Part shown: piece by piece, positions 50,789 to 60,486 of the stretch
Layout of the letters: each line of letters begins with the position of its first letter
How positions within the stretch are numbered: the first letter of the stretch is position 1
Assembly (NCBI RefSeq): GCF_026239655.1
Contig: NZ_JAPIVO010000005.1
Coordinates: 62,001 to 126,000, forward strand
Length of the DNA stretch: 64,000 nucleotides
DNA from: Pedobacter sp. MR2016-24
GTDB taxonomy: Bacteria; Bacteroidota; Bacteroidia; Sphingobacteriales; Sphingobacteriaceae
Direction: 5' to 3'
Notes under the pieces: generated by a model
The model's database searches: none
The model's input: the letters and a program-made list of their open reading frames with translations, nothing else
What the model was told of the DNA's origin: nothing
Position numbers and translations under genes: made by a program

Positions 50789-51837
50789 TAGTTGTTTTTA
50801 TAAATCAGGATCTCAATTTTACCATCTTCAGTAACAGTTCCTCTGTACATGCCTTCAGTATTGAAAGGCATCGCTACGTGGCCTTTGGCATCCAAAGCAA
50901 TTAAACCACCGTCACCACCCATCTTACCAACTTTTTCTATCGCTGCCGCAGCAGCATCGGTAACGCTCATATTTTTATATTCCATCATGGCCGAGATATC
51001 ATGGGCTACCACATTGCGGATATAGAATTCACCCCAGCCTGTGCAGGAAATTCCCGCAGTGGTGTTATTCGCATAGGTACCTGCTCCGATAATCGGTGCA
51101 TCGCCTACCCTCCCGTATTTTTTGTTGGTCATCCCGCCTGTTGAAGTTCCTGCAGCCAGATTGCCAGCCTGATCAAGCGCAACAGCTCCTACCGTACCGA
51201 ATTTAAAATCATGATTAAGGGTACCTAATTTCATGGATTTTTTACTCCCATGGTCTAGTACCGCCTTAGCAGAATCTTCCTTAATCGCTTGCTGTAAACC
51301 ATCCCAGCGTTCTTTAGTATAGAAATATTTGGGATCTACAATGGTTATACCTGCCTGCCTGGCAAAAGCTTCTGCACCCTGACCTACCATCATCACGTGT
51401 TCTGATTTCTCCATTACTGCCCTTGCAGCGGAAATTGGGTTTTTAATAGTCGTTACTCCGGCTACTGCACCAGCCATCATCGTCTTACCTTCCATTATCG
51501 CAGCATCCATCTCATTCTTCCCATCATGGGTAAAGACAGCTCCCTTACCGGCATTAAAAAGCGGGGAATCTTCCATCACATGAATAGTAGCCTCTACAGC
51601 ATCAAGGCTGGATTTCCCTGCTTTCAATGTTTTATAACCTGTTTGTAAAGCAAGCGTTAAGGCGGCCCGGTAAGCCGCTTCTTTCTCCACACTCATGTTT
51701 TTTCTGGTCAGCGTACCCGCACCACCGTGGATGACCATGATATATTTTTGTTCTTTATTTTGTGCAATTGATACATTGACCGCCATGCACAACAGCAGTA
51801 TGGCACTTGTTTTGAAAAGTATTAAATTCTTAATCAT
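50788..51837 (-). CDS. Isoaspartyl peptidase/L-asparaginase (Ntn hydrolase), secreted
   Basis: A 349-residue protein with a signal peptide ending near 25 (AVNVSIAQN). The motif IHGGAGTL is the family N-terminus, and the autocleavage site is FGTVGAVAL with T215 as the new N-terminal nucleophile. DAPIIGAGTYANN and GDGGLIALD complete the pattern. The enzyme hydrolyses beta-aspartyl dipeptides, the products of cyanophycinase, and may also act on Asn. It overlaps the cyanophycinase start by one base and follows SusD by 83 bp. Confidence 0.93.
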   Translation of the reverse strand: MIKNLILFKTSAILLLCMAVNVSIAQNKEQKYIMVIHGGAGTLTRKNMSVEKEAAYRAALTLALQTGYKTLKAGKSSLDAVEATIHVMEDSPLFNAGKGAVFTHDGKNEMDAAIMEGKTMMAGAVAGVTTIKNPISAARAVMEKSEHVMMVGQGAEAFARQAGITIVDPKYFYTKERWDGLQQAIKEDSAKAVLDHGSKKSMKLGTLNHDFKFGTVGAVALDQAGNLAAGTSTGGMTNKKYGRVGDAPIIGAGTYANNTTAGISCTGWGEFYIRNVVAHDISAMMEYKNMSVTDAAAAAIEKVGKMGGDGGLIALDAKGHVAMPFNTEGMYRGTVTEDGKIEILIYKNN

Positions 51838-51920
51838 GGTTATTGTTCTATTATAATTTATTTACCCATTATTTGCGTTCAATCCGCATACCACGTTGTT
51901 GAATAGCGCATTTGTAAGCA

Positions 51921-53306
51921 TTAGTAATTAGGATTCTGTACAGCGTTTTTGTTGATAGCCAATTCCTGTGCAGGTAATGGAAATGCATACTGGGCTGCAG
52001 CTGGCAATAAAGTTACTGCACCAGAGGTATTTACAGCATCGATCGCTAATCTTTCTACAGGGAGATTTCTTCTTTTTAAGTCGAAGAAACGGTGCCCTTC
52101 AAAAGCTAATTCTTTAAAGCGTTCTGCGTAAATAGCGTCAATCAATGCGGTTTTATTTGCAAAAGTTGCATTCGTATATCCGGTAATCCTTGCTGCGCGC
52201 AAAATATTCAGATCCGCTGCCGCATCCCCTGCTGATTCGGCTTTGGCTTCTGCCCTGATCAGGTACATTTCGCCGGTTCTGAATAATTTGAGGTCTGCCT
52301 GCCCGGGACTGTCTGCAGGGCCTGCATATTTATGGACAAGATACTTTGATTTAGTGCCGATTCTTGTTGCATCAAACTGAACATAAGCAGCATAACGTAT
52401 ATCATTCAACTGATCAAAAGAATTAATCAATTTAAATGATGGCGCATATAAAACTCTTTCTACGTCCTGACGGAAGTATACAGCGCCTGTCCGGTCATCA
52501 GTAGGCACTCTTTTCGCTTTCCAAACTACTTCGGTCTCCGACTCGTCTGTCCAGATAGATGGAAACTCCGTTATATCTGCCAAAGGTAATGCTGTGATGA
52601 CCTCTGTAGAATAGGTAATGGCATCGGCCCAGTTTTTTTCATAAAGGGCAAGTCTGGCCTGTATTGCTGAAACTGCCGTTCTTGTGATCCTGCTATTGTC
52701 ATCAGCTGTTGCAGGCAACAAAGCTTTTGCGGCGATCAGGTCTGATTTTGCGCCTTCAATTGTAGTCTCGAATTTATCTCTGGCAAGAAACTCAAAGGAT
52801 GGGGATTTAAGATAAGTAACCCCTAAAGAGCCACTCTGATAAGATGCGGCATAAGCACGCAATAATTCAAAATGGAAAAAAGCACGCAAGGCAAGTAATT
52901 GTCCCTTGTAATTATTCGCCGTGGCAATATCGGCACCGGTTAAAGTGAGTAAATCCAGTCCTGCAATAGTCCTGTTCACACGATCTATGGCCTGATAATA
53001 AGCCGTATAAAGACCAGTAACAGAACCATTACTTCCTGTATAAAGCCATCTGTGGGTATCGGTATTGCTCACCGTATTTTCTGTTGGCAGATTCACTTCA
53101 TCAGACACCATTGAATTATTAATCATAATGTCTGTATTAATCAATGCATAAGCACCATTTAAGCCAAGATTGATATCACTTAAATTTCTGAATGCTTTAT
53201 CCGGGTCGATAAAATCAGTCGGTTTATAATCTAATTTTGTACAGGATACCATCAGGATCAATAGGTATAATATCACTGTATATCTTTTATATGAGTTATT
53301 TATCAT
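51921..53306 (-). CDS. RagB/SusD family outer-membrane lipoprotein
   Basis: About 461 residues with a lipobox (ILMVSC) near residue 22, so it is a surface lipoprotein. Typical SusD features follow: DPDKAFRNLSDINLGLNGAY, repeated helical TPR-like segments, and a C-terminal GHRFFDLKRRNLPV-type motif, then FPLPAQELAINKN. SusD captures substrate and feeds its SusC partner. The start at 53306 lies 10 bp after the SusC stop; a longer frame to 53330 would overlap it. The downstream enzymes suggest the cargo is a peptide. Confidence 0.93.
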   Translation of the reverse strand: MINNSYKRYTVILYLLILMVSCTKLDYKPTDFIDPDKAFRNLSDINLGLNGAYALINTDIMINNSMVSDEVNLPTENTVSNTDTHRWLYTGSNGSVTGLYTAYYQAIDRVNRTIAGLDLLTLTGADIATANNYKGQLLALRAFFHFELLRAYAASYQSGSLGVTYLKSPSFEFLARDKFETTIEGAKSDLIAAKALLPATADDNSRITRTAVSAIQARLALYEKNWADAITYSTEVITALPLADITEFPSIWTDESETEVVWKAKRVPTDDRTGAVYFRQDVERVLYAPSFKLINSFDQLNDIRYAAYVQFDATRIGTKSKYLVHKYAGPADSPGQADLKLFRTGEMYLIRAEAKAESAGDAAADLNILRAARITGYTNATFANKTALIDAIYAERFKELAFEGHRFFDLKRRNLPVERLAIDAVNTSGAVTLLPAAAQYAFPLPAQELAINKNAVQNPNY

Positions 53307-53316
53307 TTTTTTATAT

Positions 53317-56300
53317 TTAGAAGTTAGCACTCAGACCAGCAGTATATGTTCTCGCATTAGGATATTGAAAACGACCATAGACACTGTTATTTTCAGGATC
53401 CATTCCCCTCCATTTGGTCCATGTAAAAAGGTTCTGGCCTTGTATAAAAAATTTGAGTGTTTTTATTACCCCTATCTTATCAAGTGTTTTCTGAGGAACA
53501 GCATAACCGATATTCAGATTTCTTAACCTCAGGAAAGATGCATCTTCAATATCTTTGGAAGTAAAGTTTCTCGGCACATTAAAGCGCTGCAGTGTCTTCT
53601 CATCGCCTGGCTTCATCCACCTGTCTTCCAGCATCCTTAAGGATTGGTTACTGGTGGCATACCGCTGATTTTCATTGTAAAAATCTTCGTTGTTCCAGCG
53701 CTTGATACCAGAGACGAAAGAGAACAATGCTGTCGCGGAAAAGCCTTTGTAACTCAGGCTGGTATTAAAACCTCCGGTAAGTTTCGGAAACATACTGCCT
53801 GAATTGGCAACGCTCTGTGTAGTGGCATTATATACGTTGGTAATACTGCCATCCGGATTATAATATTGTGCATCACCGGTTTGTGAATTTACGCCTGCCC
53901 AGCCTGGTGCATAATAAGATCCATAAGGGAGGCCGACTTGAAAAATACGTGTATCGCCATCAAGCAGCTGATCTGCAGCATCGGTAAGGAACAGGATTTT
54001 GTTTTTATTATAACCTGCATTGGCACCCAGCGACCAGGTAAATGATGCAGTCTTAACGAGATCTCCGCTAATGTCAAATTCTATCCCCCGGTTCTGCATC
54101 TTACCCGTACTCAGGGATACTGACTCAAATCCTGAAAGTGCAGACAGCGGCTGATCAAAGAACATATTGGATGTTTTCTTATTATAAAAATCCATGGTTA
54201 AACGTAACCTGCGACTTTTAAATAGAGTCAAATCAAATCCGGCATTAAATTCGTTCACGTACTCCCAGTCATAATCAACGTTACCGGGGGACGTAGGCCT
54301 TAAACCTGTCTGTCCATTATAAGTTGCTCCTAAATCATAAGTGGCCAGATAATTAAAATCCCCACTTAAAGGACTGGCAGTAGTACCATAACTCGTCCTC
54401 AGATTGAAGTCTGAAATCAGGCTGAAATCCTGCAGAAAGCTTTCTTTTTTCACATTCCAGTTTGCACCCCCGGAATAGAAACCATGCCATTTATTTTTAG
54501 GCGCCACCTTGGTAGATCCATCGTAGCGGTAACTGCCCGTCAGCGTATATTTTTCGTCATAGGTGTATCTCGCAACTCCCATAAAAGATGCCAGGCCGCT
54601 TTTTGTTTTCCCTCCGCCCACTTCCGGCAGAAAATCAGCACTATTGGTTATGCCTGCCGGAGTTTCAGGTAATCGACCGTCAAGCCCAAAACCTGCAAAA
54701 TTGAAAGCATTGTAATTATTATACACATATTCATAATAAGCGGAAGCTTCGAAATCATGCTTTTCATTAAAAGTTTTAGCATAAGTTAACCCGGTAGTAG
54801 AGATAAAATTGAAATTCCTTCTGGTACCTTCTTCATAACGACCTTTACCACCCAAAGTGTAGGTATCGTCTGTTGATCCGTAGTACGAATCCGGATTGAT
54901 ATATAGCTGATCTGTAGAGTTTCTGTAATCAACCCCCATCCTTGTGGTCACCTTCAGCTCCGGCAGAATCTGATAAGCAAGAGAAATACCGATGATAGAT
55001 TTCAGCTGATCCGTTTTATTAGATGAATTTTGCAGACGTTCCAGGGCCTGGCTACCTTCACGCTGATCCAGTATAAAATAGTTATCCTGGTTACCCGGGT
55101 GGATCAGTGTACCGTCAGGAGCGTACGGATTTTCGTATGGCAACGCATAATAGGCGGCCGACATGGCAGTCCCAGAACCTGTGCTGCCTTCGCCCTCTGT
55201 AAAGCTGGAATTGGAATAACCAATAGCGATGTTCACATTACCTGAGAACTTGTTGTCTTTGAAATCAACATTACTTTTTAAGGAATACCTTTCCAAACCA
55301 GTCCGTTTTGCGATACCGTCCTGTTTGTAGTAATTTAAAGAATTGTAAAATCTGATGTTTTCATTTCCGCCGCTTACACTGGCCTGTTGCTCCTGAAATT
55401 TACTGTTCTGATAGATCTGATCTCTCCAGTCAATATTAATATTCCGCAAGCTGTCCATGATCTGATCTGCCTGCTGCCTGAATGCGGCCGTTCCGTTTAT
55501 ATAATCAGGATTTTTAGAAGAGTAAGTCCATCCTGGTCCCAGGGTCCTTCCAAAATCGACTCCCACTCCTTCTTCAAACGCCAGGCGTTGTGCGGTGTTC
55601 ATCATCGTTGTTTTAGACCTCGTAAGATCAGAGAAACCGTACTGCGAAGAATACTGAACCTGAACTTTGCCAGCCTTACCTTTTTTACTCGTAATGATAA
55701 TCACTCCGTTGGATCCTCTGGAACCATACAACGCTTTTGCGGATGCATCTTTCAAGACCCTGACATCCTCAATATCTTCGGGATTGATCGTTTGAAAAAA
55801 TCCGCCTTCAATTGGGGTACCATCTAAAATATACAATGGTGTTGAAGAGCCGTTTACACTCCCTATTCCCCTGATCACAGTTGTAGCACTCGTTCCCGGT
55901 TGCCCTGAGCTGGAAATTACGCTCATTCCCGGCACTCGTCCCTGCAGAATCTGATCAAAAGTTAAACCGGGTACATCATTTATTTTGTCACCCGTAACCA
56001 GTGTGGAAGAACTGGCGGACTGACTTTTTTTATACGCAGTGTAGCCAGTCACCACCACCTCCTGTAAGTTCTGGTTATCAACTTGTAAAGTAACGTTTAA
56101 AACACCTCCGTTTAATGGAATTACTTTTTTCACATAACCTACATAAGTAAATTCGAGGCTGGTACTGTTATCCGGAACACGGATGCTGTAAGCACCATTG
56201 GCATCTGTTGTCGTGGCTAAAGAAACCCCGCTGACTTTAACAGATACGCCTGGCAAAGGCAGGCCATTCTGATCTGTCACCCTGCCTGAAACAACAATAT

Positions 56301-56679
56301 CCTGCTGTACATTTTTACTGGCATAAATAACTACCAGATTACTTTCTTTAAGCATATAGATCAGGCCTGTTTCTTTTAATACCGTTTTCATCGCTTCATC
56401 CAGTGAGGCTTCACGAATATTGACGGTTATTTTCCTGTCATTTGCTAAAGTATTATTGCTGTACACAAAACGGTATTCTGTCTGTTTTTCAATCATTTTC
56501 AGCAGGTTTTTTATACTCGTCTGATTAGCTGATATGTTGATCTTCTGCTGGGCAAAGCTCCCTGCTGAGACCTGCATGCACATGATCATGATGATCATTC
56601 CGGTCAGCTTTAAGGTCAGCAGAATCCTTTTGGTCAGCGCCGAATTATCCGGGCGCTGTTTAAGTAGCGTTTTTATCAT
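53317..56679 (-). CDS. SusC/RagA TonB-dependent receptor with STN domain
   Basis: A 1,120-residue outer-membrane transporter. It has a signal peptide, then an STN domain (about 45-115, ISANQTSIKNLLKMIEKQT), which links to FecR anti-sigma signalling. A CarboxypepD_reg domain (about 130-210), a plug domain (IRGIGSVNGSSTPLYILDGTPI) and a long beta barrel ending in YTAGLSANF complete it. Upstream FecR and ECF sigma genes and downstream SusD fit a substrate-inducible uptake system. It lies 45 bp after fecR. Confidence 0.96.
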   Translation of the reverse strand: MIKTLLKQRPDNSALTKRILLTLKLTGMIIMIMCMQVSAGSFAQQKINISANQTSIKNLLKMIEKQTEYRFVYSNNTLANDRKITVNIREASLDEAMKTVLKETGLIYMLKESNLVVIYASKNVQQDIVVSGRVTDQNGLPLPGVSVKVSGVSLATTTDANGAYSIRVPDNSTSLEFTYVGYVKKVIPLNGGVLNVTLQVDNQNLQEVVVTGYTAYKKSQSASSSTLVTGDKINDVPGLTFDQILQGRVPGMSVISSSGQPGTSATTVIRGIGSVNGSSTPLYILDGTPIEGGFFQTINPEDIEDVRVLKDASAKALYGSRGSNGVIIITSKKGKAGKVQVQYSSQYGFSDLTRSKTTMMNTAQRLAFEEGVGVDFGRTLGPGWTYSSKNPDYINGTAAFRQQADQIMDSLRNINIDWRDQIYQNSKFQEQQASVSGGNENIRFYNSLNYYKQDGIAKRTGLERYSLKSNVDFKDNKFSGNVNIAIGYSNSSFTEGEGSTGSGTAMSAAYYALPYENPYAPDGTLIHPGNQDNYFILDQREGSQALERLQNSSNKTDQLKSIIGISLAYQILPELKVTTRMGVDYRNSTDQLYINPDSYYGSTDDTYTLGGKGRYEEGTRRNFNFISTTGLTYAKTFNEKHDFEASAYYEYVYNNYNAFNFAGFGLDGRLPETPAGITNSADFLPEVGGGKTKSGLASFMGVARYTYDEKYTLTGSYRYDGSTKVAPKNKWHGFYSGGANWNVKKESFLQDFSLISDFNLRTSYGTTASPLSGDFNYLATYDLGATYNGQTGLRPTSPGNVDYDWEYVNEFNAGFDLTLFKSRRLRLTMDFYNKKTSNMFFDQPLSALSGFESVSLSTGKMQNRGIEFDISGDLVKTASFTWSLGANAGYNKNKILFLTDAADQLLDGDTRIFQVGLPYGSYYAPGWAGVNSQTGDAQYYNPDGSITNVYNATTQSVANSGSMFPKLTGGFNTSLSYKGFSATALFSFVSGIKRWNNEDFYNENQRYATSNQSLRMLEDRWMKPGDEKTLQRFNVPRNFTSKDIEDASFLRLRNLNIGYAVPQKTLDKIGVIKTLKFFIQGQNLFTWTKWRGMDPENNSVYGRFQYPNARTYTAGLSANF

Positions 56680-56724
56680 AGTGGTTTGGTTTAGGTATTT
56701 ATATAAGATTGTGATTCATTCAGG

Positions 56725-57837
56725 TCATTTTGATTTATTGATAATTATTTTATCCTCTGTTACTGTGAATTGGAAAGGATACGACAGCTGCAGGGCTTCC
56801 AAAGTCTTCAGGACATTTTCATTCTCAAAGACCCCGGAATAACGATAATTTTTCACCTCATCGTCAGTCACTACGATGGTGATCCCGTACCATTGCTGTA
56901 ATTTTCGGGCGATAACAGAAAGTGGTTCATCTTCTATATCAAGGCGGTTGCGTACCCATTTAATTTCATCAGGTTTTCCAGTTCCTGTACTCCTGTTTTT
57001 TACTGGCAGGATGCTGTAGAAAGAGTGATTAATATCCTGTTTAGCGCCAATAGAATTATAGCTGACCAGCTTTTCATCGGGCTTTAAAGTGATGGAATAA
57101 TTAGTGTGCTTTTTTGCGTCAACACGTACGCTGCCGCGGATCAGCGTTGTTTCCATAGTCGTATCGCCGGGATAGGCTTTCACATTAAAGACTGTTCCCA
57201 GCACCCGGATATCACTTGAAATGGTATGCACGACAAAAGGATGCTGAGGATCGTGTTTAACATCAAAAAAAGCTTCTCCTGAAAGCCACAATTCCCTGTT
57301 GCCGGTGCTGAAATTCTGGTTGAGCCGGATAGTACTCTCCTTCCCTATAGTGATTAGGGTACCGTCAGGAAGCAGAACAGTTTTGCGGATAGCCGATCCG
57401 GAGCTTATACTTTTGCCGGAAACATTTTTGGAAAATAAATTTTCTGCAGGCTGCTTGCCTTGAAATAGTAAAACCGAAGAAACGGCAATAATTCCGGCAG
57501 CGGCCAGTCCTGCCAGGTACCGGTAAATTCGATCAGTTTTTTTTGATAATACTATTGGGGTAGCTCCGGCACGGGTAGTAATGAGTTCATCGAAAATTTC
57601 CCTTTGTTTGATCCCCTTTCTTAAATCTTCGAGCTGTACGGTTTTGCTGCCCTGCCTTGCCGTCAGCAATCCGACTATTTTTTTTGCCTCCTCAAAATCC
57701 AATGCTCTTCCGGGCCTGTCCCGGATCCATTCATCCCATAAAATCTGGATTTTCAGGTCAGAACCGAGACAGTACTGCTGAAAATTATCATTACATACCA
57801 GCTCTTCTACAGAAAAATCATCATTTGGCATCCGCAT
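56725..57837 (-). CDS. FecR family anti-sigma factor
   Basis: A 370-residue protein with an N-terminal cytoplasmic region (residues 1-100), one transmembrane segment near 110-128 (YLAGLAAAGIIAVSSVLLF), and a periplasmic FecR domain (TLITIGKESTIRLNQNFST, LSGEAFFDVKHD). A DUF4974-like C-terminus (LSVIARKLQQWYGITIVVTDD) receives the STN signal. It would release the ECF sigma factor when SusC binds substrate. It lies 75 bp downstream of the sigma gene. Confidence 0.94.
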   Translation of the reverse strand: MRMPNDDFSVEELVCNDNFQQYCLGSDLKIQILWDEWIRDRPGRALDFEEAKKIVGLLTARQGSKTVQLEDLRKGIKQREIFDELITTRAGATPIVLSKKTDRIYRYLAGLAAAGIIAVSSVLLFQGKQPAENLFSKNVSGKSISSGSAIRKTVLLPDGTLITIGKESTIRLNQNFSTGNRELWLSGEAFFDVKHDPQHPFVVHTISSDIRVLGTVFNVKAYPGDTTMETTLIRGSVRVDAKKHTNYSITLKPDEKLVSYNSIGAKQDINHSFYSILPVKNRSTGTGKPDEIKWVRNRLDIEDEPLSVIARKLQQWYGITIVVTDDEVKNYRYSGVFENENVLKTLEALQLSYPFQFTVTEDKIIINKSK

Positions 57838-57912
57838 AGGTCTATTTTTAACCTATAGACAGGAAAACGCATATGATTTCCTAAGGAATTCTCATTTATT
57901 TTACTAATAATT

Positions 57913-58464
57913 TTATTTGAGCAGTTTCCTTAATGTTTTTATAGCATCATAAATAGTATTATAAGCAGTCTTTACGGTTTGGGAAGTTCTCTCTGCAATC
58001 TGACCATAAGAAAGACCATCAAAAAACTTAAGCTGAATAAGTTCTATCTGTCGCGGTGTAAGCTGTTTTATTGCCAATCCGAGTTTATCTTTTACTTCCT
58101 GATCGATTTGTACTTTAATAATGATCGCTTCGTAAGACAACTCATTCCAGTTTTCCTCTGTTCCCATCTGATTAAAAACAGCTTGCATTTTATCAGTATG
58201 TGCGAGCTGATCCAGCATACAGCGACGAAGGGAGGTCATTAAATAAGATTTAACCTGCCGAACAGCCTGGAGCCTATCCCTCTTATCCCATATATTCAAG
58301 AATATCTGGTTCACACAGTCTTTAACCAGCTCATCATCAGGATTTATTTTAAGCCCGAAGCGGATTAAATGAAAATACATTTTATTGTACAATTCAAATA
58401 AGGCCTGTTTATCACCCAGACGCATTTTATCCCAATTATTTATATCCTCGTCCTCAACCGGCAT
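57913..58464 (-). CDS. ECF RNA polymerase sigma factor
   Basis: A 183-residue sigma70-family protein of the Bacteroidota FecI type: region 2 (LVKDCVNQIFLNIWDKRDRL) and region 4 (LTPRQIELIQLKFFDGLSYGQIAERTSQ, TVKTAYNTIYDAIKTLRK). It heads the FecR-SusC-SusD-peptidase unit and is expected to direct transcription of its own operon once released by FecR. A strong terminator for the preceding phosphatase unit lies just upstream, so the operon has its own promoter. Confidence 0.95.
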   Translation of the reverse strand: MPVEDEDINNWDKMRLGDKQALFELYNKMYFHLIRFGLKINPDDELVKDCVNQIFLNIWDKRDRLQAVRQVKSYLMTSLRRCMLDQLAHTDKMQAVFNQMGTEENWNELSYEAIIIKVQIDQEVKDKLGLAIKQLTPRQIELIQLKFFDGLSYGQIAERTSQTVKTAYNTIYDAIKTLRKLLK

Positions 58465-58508
58465 ATCAAGAGCTGAATATAGGAATTAATGCAGGTAAAA
58501 TGGATAAT

Positions 58509-58557
58509 AAAAAATCCTCTTTTCGAACAGCTTCGCTGACCGTAAAGAGGATTTTTT
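58509..58557 (-). terminator. Terminator of the phosphodiesterase-phosphatase operon
   Basis: AAAATCCTCTTT (58511-58522) pairs with AAAGAGGATTTT (58544-58555), with an inner CAGC-TTC-GCTG hairpin and T-rich flanks when read on the minus strand. It separates this unit from the ECF sigma operon. Confidence 0.85.
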
Positions 58558-58626
58558 AAGAGGATTTAAGATTATTATCAATCTGATGTCCTCCTACATT
58601 TAAGACAGATACATTCAAATGATGAT

Positions 58627-60486
58627 TCAGGGTTTATTATTGCTAAAAGCTTTAAGAATTTTATGAAAGATCTCTGTATTCTGATAGGTGCCCCTGAACT
58701 CTTCAGCCCAGGGACCATATGCATAAACCGGCACCATGATATTGGTATGGTCGTTCGTGCTAAATTCGCCCTGTATCCTACCTTCTGCCGCAGCAGCTTC
58801 TAATAAAGTTAATCCGCCGGTTTCATGATCTGCGGTAACCAGAACGAGTGTCTCCCCGTCCCGATCAGCAAAGCGTAAAGCTTCGGCAACTGTTTTATCA
58901 AAATCGTGCAACTCAGTTACCACATATTTCAAATCATTAGCGTGGCCGCCATAGTCTATCTGTGCCCCTTCTGTCATGATAAAAAAACCATTTTTATTAG
59001 ATGATAACAATTCAATAGTTTTATTCAGGGATTGCAACAGCATATCATCCCTGCCATCTTTAACCGGACGGGTAGCACTATCAGGCAGTAATACCAGCTG
59101 TTTACCTCTTTTCTGCTTTTTGAAGTCTGTTAAAGTACTGCTCCAGGTATAACCTTTAGCCTTGATGGCAGACATCAGTGTGGTATCTGCATTGGCCAGA
59201 AAACTTCTTTCGTTAGATCCTACCAGTACATCAACATGGCTGCTGAGAAAATCTTTAGCAATAGCCTGGTTAAACGAGCGATCCGGCTGATGAGCATAAA
59301 ATGCCGCCGGCGTAGCATCAGTGATATCACCTGAGCTGATGATTCCGGTTTTCACACCAAAAATGGCTAAAGTATCTGCCATATTCGTAAGATGGCGATC
59401 ATCTGGTCCCATCCCGATATAACGGTTATTCGTTTTCTCACCTGCTGCCATAGCTGTAGCCCCTGCGGCAGAATCTGTATTTCCTGAGTTGGCAGCAGCA
59501 GTTTGTGAGAAACCACTGTTACGCATCATGGTGATGTTCAGATTTCCATGATTGGCTATCCATCCGGCGTGAATCTGCGCAAGCCCCATCCCATCGCCTA
59601 TCAGCAGAATTACATGTTTAACTTTTTTATGGAGCCCGTCCGACTTATAGGTGGGCTGATACACCGGATATGCCAGGGGATTGGTATAGCTGAGTTTATC
59701 CTTATGCTGATAAAAATTGTGCAGTTGTTCCGGATGGTCGGTATTGATCCAGTCAACCCCCAAACGTTCTAATTCTAGCCAGGTATTCGGACTGTCCTGT
59801 GTTGCCCAGAACCTAAAAGGCTTATGTTGCCGATGCGCTTTGTCAATTACCGACCTCAGTTTTATTTCATCAGCTTTTGTAGGCGTCCCCTTACCATTCC
59901 AATCCGTATAATTCTTCAATTCATCACTGATCATGCAGATGCGTTTCAACTGATCCTGAGTATATGTTATATACGGTCGCCCGTCAAAAGAAATATAATC
60001 AGGGTAATTTTTAAAACTTGCCGGATCAGGTACATCACCGCTCACTGCGATCGTAATTGCAGCTGGATTTTTTGTATGATTAAATACCGTATTAAATTCC
60101 CGCAGTTCATTTATCAATACAGGTAAAACATGCTGATAATCAGATTTAATATCAATCACCAACTGAAGCTGATCAGTTGAATCGGGATAAGGGTGATTGT
60201 CATTTTTCGCATAAAATTTAGCCAGAGGTGCCAGGTAAAGACTTTTTAATGTAGCCTCTTCGCTAATCTCTGTTGTATCATGCGCGACATAGAGCTTTCC
60301 GTTTTTCAGGAAAACATCTGCTTCTATAGACCCCATACGGGCATAATAAGCGCTTAATAACGGAATATGCTGATGATAATCATTATGACTATGTCCGTTA
60401 TTGGCTGATAAACCCTTTTGGGCCTCTGCCTTACTCAATAGCAGGCAGAGGCTCAGGGTGGAAATAATTATTGCTTTTTTTACCAT
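58627..60486 (-). CDS. GDPD-like phosphodiesterase fused to alkaline phosphatase
   Basis: A 619-residue secreted fusion (signal peptide ending near 22, LLLSKAEAQK). Residues of about 28-270 are a GDPD/PI-PLC-like barrel: NGHSHNDYHQHIP, EADVFLKNGKLYVAHD, LVIDIK and WINTDHPEQL. Residues of about 290-615 are a PhoA-type alkaline phosphatase: HVILLIGDGMGLAQ, TDSAAGATAMAAG with the catalytic Ser, TEGAQIDYGGHAND and LVTADHETGGL. The first domain would cut phosphodiesters and the second the resulting monoester. The ATG overlaps the SusD stop by 7 bases, so it is coupled to uptake. Confidence 0.92.
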   Translation of the reverse strand: MVKKAIIISTLSLCLLLSKAEAQKGLSANNGHSHNDYHQHIPLLSAYYARMGSIEADVFLKNGKLYVAHDTTEISEEATLKSLYLAPLAKFYAKNDNHPYPDSTDQLQLVIDIKSDYQHVLPVLINELREFNTVFNHTKNPAAITIAVSGDVPDPASFKNYPDYISFDGRPYITYTQDQLKRICMISDELKNYTDWNGKGTPTKADEIKLRSVIDKAHRQHKPFRFWATQDSPNTWLELERLGVDWINTDHPEQLHNFYQHKDKLSYTNPLAYPVYQPTYKSDGLHKKVKHVILLIGDGMGLAQIHAGWIANHGNLNITMMRNSGFSQTAAANSGNTDSAAGATAMAAGEKTNNRYIGMGPDDRHLTNMADTLAIFGVKTGIISSGDITDATPAAFYAHQPDRSFNQAIAKDFLSSHVDVLVGSNERSFLANADTTLMSAIKAKGYTWSSTLTDFKKQKRGKQLVLLPDSATRPVKDGRDDMLLQSLNKTIELLSSNKNGFFIMTEGAQIDYGGHANDLKYVVTELHDFDKTVAEALRFADRDGETLVLVTADHETGGLTLLEAAAAEGRIQGEFSTNDHTNIMVPVYAYGPWAEEFRGTYQNTEIFHKILKAFSNNKP

